From assembly GCA_017444065.1 (NCBI GenBank), contig JAFSXJ010000012.1, positions 1 to 47,747 of the forward strand: a DNA stretch of 47,747 bases, written 5' to 3'. This DNA is from Paludibacteraceae bacterium (GTDB lineage: Bacteria > Bacteroidota > Bacteroidia > Bacteroidales > Paludibacteraceae). Position 1 is the stretch's first letter. The number at the start of each line of letters is the position of its first letter. The notes beneath the pieces are model-generated. The model saw only the letters and a list, made by a program, of their open reading frames with translations. It did no database searches and was not told where the DNA came from. Below are positions 1 to 9,096 of this stretch, in pieces. The translations under genes and the position numbers were made by a program.

Positions 1-1080
1 CGCCGCTACAAGACCTTCAACGGCGACCCGACCAAGGGCTGGATCTTCATGCCGTGCGAACTGATCTTCCTCAACGGTCATCATCTGAAAGACTGCATCC
101 GCAAGTACATCGAACTATGGAAAGACGACTTCGGTGCTGACTATGAAGGCTTCAAAGAGTGGTTTGAGAAGTACAACTACGTCTGCGCGACGCTTGTTGA
201 CCGTATCGTGCCGGGCTTCCCGCGCAAAGATATTGCCACTATTCAGGAGAAAGTCGGCTACAACGACAACCTCGTGGTACAAGCCGAGATCTTCCACCTC
301 TGGGTGATTGAGAAACCCGAGAACATGTCGATTGCCGAACTGGAGGCCGAGTTCCCTGCCAACAAAGCCGGCTTGAACGTGCTCATCGCCGAGAGCGAGA
401 AACCGTACCACGAGCGCAAGGTGACCCTGCTGAACGGTCCGCACACCGTGCTCAGCCCTGTAGCCTATCTGAGCGGCGTGAACATCGTGCGCGATGCCTG
501 CAACCATGAGGTGCTGGGCAAGTACATCAACAAGGTGATGTTCGACGAACTGCTTGAGACCCTCAACCTGCCCAAGGACGAACTCCGCGCCTATGGCGAG
601 TCAGTACTGGAGCGCTTCAACAACCCGTATGTGGATCACGCTGTGACGAGTATCATGCTCAACTCGTTCCCGAAGTTCGAGACGCGCGACCTGCCCGGCT
701 TGAAGACCTATCTGGAGCGCAAGGGCGAACTGCCGAAAGGCCTGGTGCTTGGTCTGGCTGCTATCATCACCTACTACAAGGGCGGTGTGCGTGAGGACGG
801 TGCTCCTATCGAGCCGAACGATGCACAGGAGATTATGGACCTCTTGAAAGACCTCTGGGCTACCGGCGACACACGCAAGGTCGCTGAAGGTGTGCTCGGT
901 GCTACCGACATCATCTGGAAAGAGAGCAAGCAGAACCTCAATGAGATTCCCGGCCTGACCGACCTCGTTGAGTTGTACCTCAATTCTATCGAAGCCATCG
1001 GCATGCTCAACACCGTCCAGGCCATGCTGGCTGTGGATAAGGTAGATGATGTCATCTCCAAGATCAAGAGCCTGTTCTAA
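1..1080 (+). CDS. uxaB: Tagaturonate reductase (altronate oxidoreductase), 5' end cut by the window
   Basis: Reduces D-tagaturonate to D-altronate with NADH in the cytoplasm, the second step of galacturonate breakdown. The frame is open from base 1, so the 359 visible codons are the C-terminal three quarters of a family of about 480 residues; the N-terminal Rossmann fold is mostly outside the window. Family marks are KGWIFMPCELI near the start and the active-site stretch ERKVTLLNGPHT, followed by the long helical C-terminal domain of the mannitol dehydrogenase superfamily. It ends 1 base before uxaA, so the two are surely cotranscribed. A later ATG at 49 exists but the similarity continues upstream of it, so it is not the true start. 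Other polyol dehydrogenases are less likely because of the uxaA neighbour. Confidence 0.93.
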   Translation, partial: RRYKTFNGDPTKGWIFMPCELIFLNGHHLKDCIRKYIELWKDDFGADYEGFKEWFEKYNYVCATLVDRIVPGFPRKDIATIQEKVGYNDNLVVQAEIFHLWVIEKPENMSIAELEAEFPANKAGLNVLIAESEKPYHERKVTLLNGPHTVLSPVAYLSGVNIVRDACNHEVLGKYINKVMFDELLETLNLPKDELRAYGESVLERFNNPYVDHAVTSIMLNSFPKFETRDLPGLKTYLERKGELPKGLVLGLAAIITYYKGGVREDGAPIEPNDAQEIMDLLKDLWATGDTRKVAEGVLGATDIIWKESKQNLNEIPGLTDLVELYLNSIEAIGMLNTVQAMLAVDKVDDVISKIKSLF

Positions 1081-1081
1081 C

Positions 1082-2563
1082 ATGACATCGGTTTTGAAAA
1101 TCAATCCTGCCGACAATGTGGTTGTAGCTTTGCAACCTCAATCGGCAGGTGCCGTTATTGAGGTGGACGGAAGGAAGATAACCGTGCTTGAAGACATACC
1201 TGCCGGTCACAAGATTGCTATCCGTGACTTGGCAGAAGGCGAGAATGTCATCAAATACGGGTTTCCCATCGGTCATGCCAAAGTGGCGAAGGCGACTGGC
1301 AGCTGGATGAACGAGCATAACATCAAGACGAACCTTGCCGGACTGCTCTCTTACGAGTATCATCCTAAGCAGGTAGTGCTCAACATCCCCGACGAGCAGC
1401 GCACCTTCATGGGCTACCGCCGCAAAGACGGACAAGTGGGCATCCGCAACGAGGTGTGGATCATCCCGACCGTAGGCTGCGTGAACGGCATCATTCAGCG
1501 TTGTGCCGAGCGTCTGCGTCAGGAAACGGGCGCAGACAACATCTTCGCTTTCCCGCACAACTACGGCTGCTCGCAGCTCGGAGATGACCATGAGAATACG
1601 AAGAAGATTCTTCGTGACATGATTCATCATCCTAATGCCGGTGCTATCCTTGTCGTATCACTCGGTTGCGAGAACAACCAACCCGATGTGTTCCGCGAGT
1701 TCTGCGGCGAGATAGACGAGGAGCGTGTGAAGTTCGTGGTCACCCAGAAGATCCAAGGCGATGAAGTGGAGTACTGCATGCCCATTCTGCGTGATCTATA
1801 TACTAAGACCGTACACGACAAGCGCGTGGCTGTACCCTTGAGCGAACTGCGTGTCGGACTCAAATGTGGCGGCTCGGATGGATTTTCGGGTATCACCGCC
1901 AACCCGCTGCTCGGTTGCCTGAGTGACTGGCTCGTGGCACAAGGCGGCACAACCGTGCTTACCGAGGTGCCGGAGATGTTCGGCGCGGAGACTATCCTCA
2001 TGGACCGCTGTGCCAATAGAGAACTGTTTGACCAGACGGTGAGTCTCATCAACGACTTCAAAGAATACTTCCTCTCGCATGGCGAACCTGTGGGCGAGAA
2101 TCCCAGTCCGGGTAACAAAGCCGGAGGCATATCCACCCTGGAGGACAAAGCCCTCGGTTGCACGCAGAAGTGTGGCAAGTCATTGGTTCGCGGCGTGATG
2201 CCTTACGGCGAGCGTCTGCAAGTCAAGGGGCTTAACCTGCTCTCTGCACCCGGTAACGACCTCGTGGCATCCACAGCACTGGCTTCATGCGGCTGTCATA
2301 TGGTGCTGTTCACCACCGGCCGCGGCACACCGTTCGGCACGTATGTCCCGACCATGAAGATATCCACCAACTCGAATCTGGCAAAGAACAAGCCCAACTG
2401 GATTGACTTCAACGCGGGCGTGATTGCTGAAGGCGAACCGATGGAGGATGTGGCACGCCGCTTTGCCGACTACGTAATCGATGTGGCCAACGGCAAGCAA
2501 ACCAACAACGAGAAGAACGGTTATCACGAAATAGCCATCTTCAAGAACGGCGTTACCCTGTAA
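1082..2563 (+). CDS. uxaA: Altronate dehydratase
   Basis: Dehydrates D-altronate to 2-keto-3-deoxy-D-gluconate in the cytoplasm. The protein has 493 residues, matching the family length of about 495. An N-terminal SAF domain (about residues 5-85) is followed by the galactarate/altronate dehydratase domains, seen in GYRRKDGQVGIRNEVW, the PTVGCVN segment and CGGSDGFSGITANPLLG. The start is taken at 1082, directly after the uxaB stop, because an ATG upstream at 1046 would overlap the uxaB coding end by 35 bases and add residues that do not look like the family. GH105 follows after 4 bases, so uxaB, uxaA and the pectin genes appear to share one transcript. Confidence 0.95.
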   Translation: MTSVLKINPADNVVVALQPQSAGAVIEVDGRKITVLEDIPAGHKIAIRDLAEGENVIKYGFPIGHAKVAKATGSWMNEHNIKTNLAGLLSYEYHPKQVVLNIPDEQRTFMGYRRKDGQVGIRNEVWIIPTVGCVNGIIQRCAERLRQETGADNIFAFPHNYGCSQLGDDHENTKKILRDMIHHPNAGAILVVSLGCENNQPDVFREFCGEIDEERVKFVVTQKIQGDEVEYCMPILRDLYTKTVHDKRVAVPLSELRVGLKCGGSDGFSGITANPLLGCLSDWLVAQGGTTVLTEVPEMFGAETILMDRCANRELFDQTVSLINDFKEYFLSHGEPVGENPSPGNKAGGISTLEDKALGCTQKCGKSLVRGVMPYGERLQVKGLNLLSAPGNDLVASTALASCGCHMVLFTTGRGTPFGTYVPTMKISTNSNLAKNKPNWIDFNAGVIAEGEPMEDVARRFADYVIDVANGKQTNNEKNGYHEIAIFKNGVTL

Positions 2564-2567
2564 TAGC

Positions 2568-3749
2568 ATGGGCACAAGGCGAAACATATTGGTTAGTCTG
2601 ATAGTAGGCTGCTTGATGTTGGTGGGCTGCTCCAAGCCCAACAACTACTTGCAGTTAGGCGATCAGATTGCCCGCAGTGAGATGATACATCATCCCGAGC
2701 TATGGCAGTGCGACGGTGTGCAGAAGCCCAAATGGGAATACACACCCACTTTGATGGCACGTGCGTTTATTGAACTGTACCAAGCCACGGGTGACACAGC
2801 CTATCTGAATCACGCACAGCGTTTTGCTGACCTGTTCATCGGCGAGGACGGCACTATCCTCACCTACAAGATGAGCTTGTATAACATGGATCGAATTCAG
2901 GGCGGCAACTTCCTCATCCTGCTCAACGCCGTCAATCCGCAGCTGCAATACGTTGCAGCCATAGAGACGCTTCGTGAGCAGCTGCGCCGGCAGCCCCGCA
3001 CCGAGGAAGGCGGTTTCTGGCACAAGCAGGTCTATGAGCATCAGATGTGGCTCGACGGTCTGTTCACCGGTACGACGTTCTATGCCCGTTATGCGGCATA
3101 CAAACCCGAACCCGAAGCCTGGAGTGACATAGCCAACCAGTTCGTTGTTGTGGACAAGCACACGCGCAAAGCCAACGGACTCAACCACCACGGCTGGGAC
3201 GAGAGCCGCCAGATGGCTTGGGCTGACTCCATCACCGGCTGCAGTGCCGAGACATGGGGACGCGCCGAAGGATGGTATGTGATGGCACTATGCGATGTGC
3301 TCGAACTCATGCCTACAGACCAACCCGAGCGAGCGGAACTGGCAGCAATCCTTTCTCGCGTGATGGATGCCCTCATAGCAGTGCAGGATAAAGAGACACA
3401 TCTCTGGTACCAAGTACCCGACCGTGGCAGCGAAGAAGGTAATTATCTCGAATCCACCTGCTCAGCGATGTACGCTTACGCAATGGCAAAAGGTGTGCGC
3501 CTGGGCGTGTTGCCCGGGACATGCCGCGAGGAGGCCAAGCGTGTGATGGAAGGACTCAAAGCAAACAAGCTTCGTACCAACCCAGACGGCACACTGTCAC
3601 TCATCGACTGTTGCGCAGTAGCCGGACTCGGAGGCAATCCATTCCGCGACGGCACCTACGAATATTATATACACGAGCGCATATGCGATGATGACCCGAA
3701 GGGTGTCGCACCTCTTATCCTCGCGTGTGTTGAATTAAGCAAACAATAA
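2568..3749 (+). CDS. GH105-family unsaturated (rhamno)galacturonyl hydrolase, lipoprotein
   Basis: Enzymes of this family remove the 4,5-unsaturated uronate left at the non-reducing end of oligosaccharides by pectate or rhamnogalacturonan lyases. The 393-residue product starts with a lipoprotein signal (LMLVGC, Cys21) and continues as an alpha/alpha-barrel with the family segments QGGNFL, HQMWLDGLFTGTTFYARYA (the Asp is the likely catalytic acid), NHHGWDESRQMAWAD and WGRAEGWYVMALCD. The residues after Cys21 (SKPNN) lack the acidic run typical of surface-exported Bacteroidota lipoproteins, so a periplasmic position is inferred. It lies between uxaA and susC with gaps of 4 and 15 bases. Whether it prefers galacturonyl or rhamnogalacturonyl ends cannot be read from sequence; the context favours homogalacturonan. 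Confidence 0.88.
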   Translation: MGTRRNILVSLIVGCLMLVGCSKPNNYLQLGDQIARSEMIHHPELWQCDGVQKPKWEYTPTLMARAFIELYQATGDTAYLNHAQRFADLFIGEDGTILTYKMSLYNMDRIQGGNFLILLNAVNPQLQYVAAIETLREQLRRQPRTEEGGFWHKQVYEHQMWLDGLFTGTTFYARYAAYKPEPEAWSDIANQFVVVDKHTRKANGLNHHGWDESRQMAWADSITGCSAETWGRAEGWYVMALCDVLELMPTDQPERAELAAILSRVMDALIAVQDKETHLWYQVPDRGSEEGNYLESTCSAMYAYAMAKGVRLGVLPGTCREEAKRVMEGLKANKLRTNPDGTLSLIDCCAVAGLGGNPFRDGTYEYYIHERICDDDPKGVAPLILACVELSKQ

Positions 3750-3764
3750 TTTTTTAACAATATC

Positions 3765-6700
3765 ATGATGAAACGATTATTTTACATTCTATCCGTGGTG
3801 TTACTGCCAATGTTGGCGCAAGCCAAGGTGGTGACAGGACAAGTGATGGACACGAACGGCGAACCGATCATCGGTGCAAACGTGGTGGTCAAAGGCACTA
3901 CAGCCGGCACAATCACCGATTTCGACGGAAACTACTCAATTGATGTGCCCGAAAATGCAACTCTGGTATTCTCGTATTTAGGCATGACCTCCCAAGAGAT
4001 ACCCGTCACAAGTGACTTCATCTCCGTTGTTCTCAAGGAGGACAACCAAGTACTGGAGGAAGTGGTAGTTACCGGTTACGGTACAACCAAGAAACGTGAC
4101 CTCGTTACGGCTGTCAGCTCTGTTAATGCCGACCAGTTGAAGGATGTACCGGTAGCTTCGGCAGCAGAAGCGCTGCAGGGTAAGTTAGCCGGTGTGTCGG
4201 TTACAACAACCGAAGGTAGTCCCGATGCGGATATCAAAATCCGTGTCCGCGGCGGTACATCTCTTACGCAATCCAGCGACCCTCTCTATATCGTCGACGG
4301 ATTCCAGGTGAGCTCTATCTCGGATATATCTCCGAGTGACATCCAATCGATGGATGTATTGAAAGACGCTGCTGCCACAGCTATCTACGGTGCACAAGGT
4401 GCTAACGGTGTTATCATCATCACAACAAAAGATGCGGATAACAACACCGACGACAAGATGCAAATCCATTTTGACTACACCGGTTATATGGGCTGGAAGC
4501 AGATGGCTAAGAAATACGACATGCTGGATGTAGACGACTTCGTACTCATGCAGTACGAGTATGCACACTATAAAGCAAAAGGCAACACCGCCAATATCCC
4601 ATCGAACTTCAACGAGTATTTTGACCCGCAGTACGCTAAAACACAAGATAAAGACCAAGTGATGACCATTCCTGCAATTCAGGACTACTGGCACGGTCAG
4701 AAAGTAACGGATTGGCAGGAAGAAACCTTCGGCCGTCACGGTCTGAACAGCAACCACAATTTCACCGTCAGCGGTGGTAACAAATTAGCCAACTTCTCTC
4801 TCACCTACAACCGCGTGGACGACGAGAGTATAATGTACGGTTCGGATTACGATCGCAACAACTTGAGTTTCAAGGCCAAGTTCAAACCAATCAAGGACCT
4901 CACCATCAGCTTTACGGCGCGATATACCAATACCGTCGTTCTCGGTGCTGGTACCAATACGGCACAAGATGCCGGTTCGAAGACAGAGAGCCGCGTGCGT
5001 AACGCCATCGCGTATTCGCCCATTGAGTTGTTTGCTAAGGACAACGTAGCCGGATTGGATGACTATGAGTCTTTCGGTTCGCTCTACGACCCGATTACCA
5101 CTATCGACCATAATTACCGCAAGAAAACGGAGAACAAATACAACCTGCAGGGTTATGTCAGCTATAAGTTCGCTAAATGGTTCACGTTCAAGACCGAATT
5201 AGGTTACGAAGGCCGTGCCCAGAGTCAGGATCGCTACTACGGACCTACAACCTATTATTCGCGTGCCGGTGACGGCTTCACCTACGCGGAAGGTGCCGGA
5301 TACGGCCATATCATCGCAACCGAGCAGAAGAACAGTCGTTTCAAGAACACCAACACCTTGGAGTTCAAGAAAAAATGGGGTGAGAACCACGACTTGGGTA
5401 TTCTCATCGGTCAGGAGCTCCAGATGATGAAAGGCGAATTGCGCACCACGAACGGTTATGGCTATGATGCCAGCCTGAAGGGGGAGGAAGTGTTCAATTA
5501 TATCGGTTCGGCAAAAGCGTACACCGCCAAGTCGTATGTGGATCCGACCGATAACATGCTCTCGTTCTTCGCTCGCGCTAACTATATCTTGTACAATCGC
5601 TACTACTTCACTGCCACCTTCCGTGCTGATGCTTCAACGCGTTTTGCAAAAGGTAACCAGTGGGGATATTTCCCGTCCGTTGCTGTTGCATGGCGTATCA
5701 TCGATGAGCCATGGATGGAACCTGCACAAGACGTGATGTCCAACTTCAAGCTGCGTCTCTCCTACGGTTCGGTTGGTAACAACAACGTCGATTTGGGTTA
5801 TCTCCGTCCGGAATATCTCGCGTCCTCTACTGCCTACAGCGGTCTGTTTGATACCAAGTTGACGGATGGCGGTGCAGATGTCATTGCTGCCAACAACGAC
5901 CTCAAATGGGAGACCACCGTTACCCGTGACCTCGGTATCGACTTCGGTTTCTTCAACGAGCGTTTGAGCGGAACCGTTGACCTCTATTGGAACAGCACAC
6001 GAGACCTCATCCTCAAGTATGCACTGGGTGGTCTCGGCGGCTATAACTACCAGTATCGCAACATCGGTTCAACCGATAACAAAGGTGTCGAGTTCTCCAT
6101 CACCGGAGTCATCCTGGACAAGAAAGCCAAGAGCTTGAGTTACGGCTTGAGCGTGAATGGTAATATCGCATACAATGTGAACAGAGTGGTTGACCTCGGT
6201 GGTATGGATCAGTATCTCGTATCATCCGCTTGCTTCTCGTCGAACTATGCCAACACCGACTATGAGTTCAAACTCACTCCGGGTTCGAAAGTCGGCAACA
6301 TCTATGGTTACCAGTCTGACGGCTGGTACACAGCTTCCGACTTCGTTTCGTACAATCCGGCTAACAATCGTTGGTACGGCGAGGATGGAAAGGCAATCAC
6401 CACTATCCTCGGCGAGGCTCGGCCGGGTATGGCGAAAATCGTTGACCAGAACGGTGACGGTGTCATCGACGATGCGGACCGCATTGTGCTGGGAAACACC
6501 CAACCTGTCGTTCAGGGCGGTTTTGGTCTGAACTTCAATATCGGCGGCGACAAATGGGGTAAAGTGGACATGAGCGCACAATTCTCCTACAGCGTAGGCA
6601 ACAAGGTGCTCAATCTCTCGGCACTCGACTACGGAACAATCTTCGACAAATCCAAACTCCGCAACAACACCGCGAATGTTTCTTACGGTACGCGCTATTC

Positions 6701-7124
6701 GCTCTTCCGTGCAGACGGCAGTTTCATCCCGTCTGGATTCATCGGCTCGAATGGTACTGTTTCCGGCGAGAACTACTCAGCATTGATTGCCGAACTTGCT
6801 GCTGCCAATGCAGGCGCCAACATCGCCAACCCGATCAGCGACAACATCGCACTCACCGACAAGTATGTGGAGGACGGTTCGTTCCTGCGTCTCTCGTCGC
6901 TCACCATCGGCTACTCGCTGCCCGACGCTTGGCTCAAGAAGGCATACATCAAAACAGCGCGTATCTTCTTCACCGGCTCTAACCTCTTCTGCGCAACCAA
7001 ATATACCGGCGCAGATCCGGAAGTGGACACCCGCTCCAAGATCAACCCGCTGGCTAACAGCGTTGACTTCTCTGCATTCCCGAAGAGCCGTGCGTTTAAC
7101 TTCGGTATCAACCTTTCATTCTAA
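3765..7124 (+). CDS. susC-like: SusC-like TonB-dependent outer-membrane transporter
   Basis: Imports oligosaccharides across the outer membrane using TonB energy, with the SusD lipoprotein as lid. The 1119-residue protein has a signal peptide (residues 1-20), a carboxypeptidase-regulatory-like domain (about 21-105; GQVMDTNGEPIIGANVVVKG), the TonB-box/plug entry EEVVVTGYGTTKKRD, a plug domain with LQGKLAGVSV and SDPLYIVDG, and a long beta-barrel ending in a terminal Phe (GINLSF). No STN domain is present, so anti-sigma-factor signalling through this transporter is not expected. That fits control by the AraC-type regulator nearby. SusD follows after 28 bases. Pectic oligosaccharide as cargo is inferred from the neighbours. 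Confidence 0.96.
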   Translation: MMKRLFYILSVVLLPMLAQAKVVTGQVMDTNGEPIIGANVVVKGTTAGTITDFDGNYSIDVPENATLVFSYLGMTSQEIPVTSDFISVVLKEDNQVLEEVVVTGYGTTKKRDLVTAVSSVNADQLKDVPVASAAEALQGKLAGVSVTTTEGSPDADIKIRVRGGTSLTQSSDPLYIVDGFQVSSISDISPSDIQSMDVLKDAAATAIYGAQGANGVIIITTKDADNNTDDKMQIHFDYTGYMGWKQMAKKYDMLDVDDFVLMQYEYAHYKAKGNTANIPSNFNEYFDPQYAKTQDKDQVMTIPAIQDYWHGQKVTDWQEETFGRHGLNSNHNFTVSGGNKLANFSLTYNRVDDESIMYGSDYDRNNLSFKAKFKPIKDLTISFTARYTNTVVLGAGTNTAQDAGSKTESRVRNAIAYSPIELFAKDNVAGLDDYESFGSLYDPITTIDHNYRKKTENKYNLQGYVSYKFAKWFTFKTELGYEGRAQSQDRYYGPTTYYSRAGDGFTYAEGAGYGHIIATEQKNSRFKNTNTLEFKKKWGENHDLGILIGQELQMMKGELRTTNGYGYDASLKGEEVFNYIGSAKAYTAKSYVDPTDNMLSFFARANYILYNRYYFTATFRADASTRFAKGNQWGYFPSVAVAWRIIDEPWMEPAQDVMSNFKLRLSYGSVGNNNVDLGYLRPEYLASSTAYSGLFDTKLTDGGADVIAANNDLKWETTVTRDLGIDFGFFNERLSGTVDLYWNSTRDLILKYALGGLGGYNYQYRNIGSTDNKGVEFSITGVILDKKAKSLSYGLSVNGNIAYNVNRVVDLGGMDQYLVSSACFSSNYANTDYEFKLTPGSKVGNIYGYQSDGWYTASDFVSYNPANNRWYGEDGKAITTILGEARPGMAKIVDQNGDGVIDDADRIVLGNTQPVVQGGFGLNFNIGGDKWGKVDMSAQFSYSVGNKVLNLSALDYGTIFDKSKLRNNTANVSYGTRYSLFRADGSFIPSGFIGSNGTVSGENYSALIAELAAANAGANIANPISDNIALTDKYVEDGSFLRLSSLTIGYSLPDAWLKKAYIKTARIFFTGSNLFCATKYTGADPEVDTRSKINPLANSVDFSAFPKSRAFNFGINLSF

Positions 7125-7152
7125 TCATCAACCGATATAAATTATAGGGATT

Positions 7153-9093
7153 ATGAAAACGTATCAATATATAGCCTTTGCCTTTGCTGCTGTAGTGATG
7201 GCAGGTTGCAATTTCTTCGATTCGGAATCTCCGTCTGCTATGGACGCTGCTACAGTCTTCTCCAACGAGAACAGCACGGAACAAGTGATCGCCGCTGTGT
7301 ACGAGCAGTTCGGGCAGGACAAGTCTTTCCGTAACCGTCTCGCATGCGGCTATCAAGGAATGAATACCGACGTGGAGCACGGAACGAAGAACTCCGGCAG
7401 AGCGGATTGGAACATCTACGCTATGACGCCTACCAGCGGCGACCTCTCGACCGCCAATGGTAAAGACCCATGGGGATATCTCAACTCCGCTATCGAGAAA
7501 TGCAACAACATCATCGAGGGGGTCGAAGAGTTCGGCACTGGTACTGAAAAGATGAATTACCTGTTGGGAGAGGCATACTTCCTCCGCTCGTTCTGCTACC
7601 TGCAGATGGTACAGCTCTGGGGTGACGTACCTCCGCGTTTCGTGTCTATCTCCAAAGATCCGGAAGGATTGAAGATGCAGAAGGACGACCGAGTAAAAGT
7701 GCTTGCACAGCTCCGCATCGACTTCAAGAAAGCAGCTGAACTGCTGCCCTGGTCAAAAGACTGCCCGGGTTCCGCCAAGAACTCCACATGCCGTCCCAGC
7801 AAGGCTGCTGCGTTGGCTATGCTTGCCCGCACGGACCTGCTCTATTCCGGTAAGGGCGTTCGACCCGCTACATGGAAAAACGGAGCTGAGTTCCTCGTGG
7901 ATGACGCGGCATTGCGTACCGAACTGAATCAGGAAGTTTTATGGGCATGCGCACAAATACTTAATGAAGGAACTGAGCAAACAAAATTCCAAGCCAACTA
8001 CGAGGATATATTCAAGAAGATTTGTGCCGACGAGACCAATTACTACAACTCCGAGGTGTTCTGGGAGATTCCGTTCGCTGACGGTTCACGTGGCCAGGTG
8101 CTGCAGTACAACTGTACGAAGATGGATAAATCGCTTGGCGGTCTTAAGAATAACGAAGGCGGTTCCAGCAACTCGTCGCTGGGCATCGTGCCTACCCTCT
8201 ACTATGACTTCGAGACCGAAGACCTCCGTCGCGACGTGACCATGGCGCGTTATATTTGGGTGTATGACGACGGTTCGGAGTTCAATTCTGACCGCGAGAA
8301 AGTAAAAGCCGCTTTCCCGAATGTGGATGTGGACAACCATGAGAAGTTCCTGTATCAGAAGCGTTCGATGATTGACAGCTGGTATGGCAATAAATATCGC
8401 GTTGAGTGGATGACACGCAACCGTACAGGTAACGATGACGGTGTGAACTTCCCCATCATCCGCTATGCAGACGTCCTGCTCATGGCTGCCGAAGCTTCAC
8501 TCGGCGGTATCGGTGGCGACAAACCTGCTGAAACATATGGCATCAGCGGACAGTCCTGCTTCGATCAGGTGCGTAGCCGCGCTAACGCGTCAGCAAAGAC
8601 ACTCACGATGGAGAACCTCCAGGAGGAACGTAAACTCGAGTTCACCGGCGAGTATCTGCGTAAGTACGACCTCATGCGCTGGGGTATCCTCAAGGAGACG
8701 CTCATCAAGGCACACGAACGTCTGGCGAACATGAATACCCACGCCGGTGAGTTCGAACAGCTGCAGGATACAATCTATTACAACTACAAATACGTAGGTG
8801 ATGAGTATAGCTTTGCATCCGGCATCAAAGGATTCGTCATTGATTCCGTCTATGGATTGGATAAGGGCGAACTGGGTGTTCCCGAACTGCCTGTGTCCGG
8901 GAGAATAAAAGGTTCGTTATACGCAAGCGAATCCAACGGACGTGTTCTCGCGCCGGATAACTTCATGCTCTTCGACCGTGAGTACCCGGATCGTCTCAAC
9001 GGACGTCAGTTCTGGCCGATCTTCGCCGTGAACGTAGGTCAGTCCAACGGCGCCTTGTGGAATGATTATGACTATGTGAACGTAAGCGAATAA
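7153..9093 (+). CDS. susD-like: SusD-like surface glycan-binding lipoprotein
   Basis: Partner of the SusC transporter; captures the oligosaccharide at the cell surface and closes over the barrel. The 646-residue product has a lipoprotein signal (VVMAGC, Cys19) and the acidic residues D and E soon after the Cys (NFFDSES), unlike the other lipoproteins in this operon, which fits export to the outer face. The helical TPR-like scaffold is visible in LLGEAYFLRSFCYLQMVQLWGDVP, shortened here to its core LRSFCYLQMVQLWGD, and in the C-terminal family segments RYADVLLMAAEA and ERKLEFTGEYLRKYDLMRW. It sits 28 bases after susC and 3 bases before the PL1 gene. Confidence 0.95.
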   Translation: MKTYQYIAFAFAAVVMAGCNFFDSESPSAMDAATVFSNENSTEQVIAAVYEQFGQDKSFRNRLACGYQGMNTDVEHGTKNSGRADWNIYAMTPTSGDLSTANGKDPWGYLNSAIEKCNNIIEGVEEFGTGTEKMNYLLGEAYFLRSFCYLQMVQLWGDVPPRFVSISKDPEGLKMQKDDRVKVLAQLRIDFKKAAELLPWSKDCPGSAKNSTCRPSKAAALAMLARTDLLYSGKGVRPATWKNGAEFLVDDAALRTELNQEVLWACAQILNEGTEQTKFQANYEDIFKKICADETNYYNSEVFWEIPFADGSRGQVLQYNCTKMDKSLGGLKNNEGGSSNSSLGIVPTLYYDFETEDLRRDVTMARYIWVYDDGSEFNSDREKVKAAFPNVDVDNHEKFLYQKRSMIDSWYGNKYRVEWMTRNRTGNDDGVNFPIIRYADVLLMAAEASLGGIGGDKPAETYGISGQSCFDQVRSRANASAKTLTMENLQEERKLEFTGEYLRKYDLMRWGILKETLIKAHERLANMNTHAGEFEQLQDTIYYNYKYVGDEYSFASGIKGFVIDSVYGLDKGELGVPELPVSGRIKGSLYASESNGRVLAPDNFMLFDREYPDRLNGRQFWPIFAVNVGQSNGALWNDYDYVNVSE

Positions 9094-9096
9094 TTA

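Noticed and set aside
1046-1081. Earlier start for altronate dehydratase
   Set aside because: It would overlap the end of uxaB and add a Ser/Arg-rich stretch not seen in the family; 1082 fits the family start.
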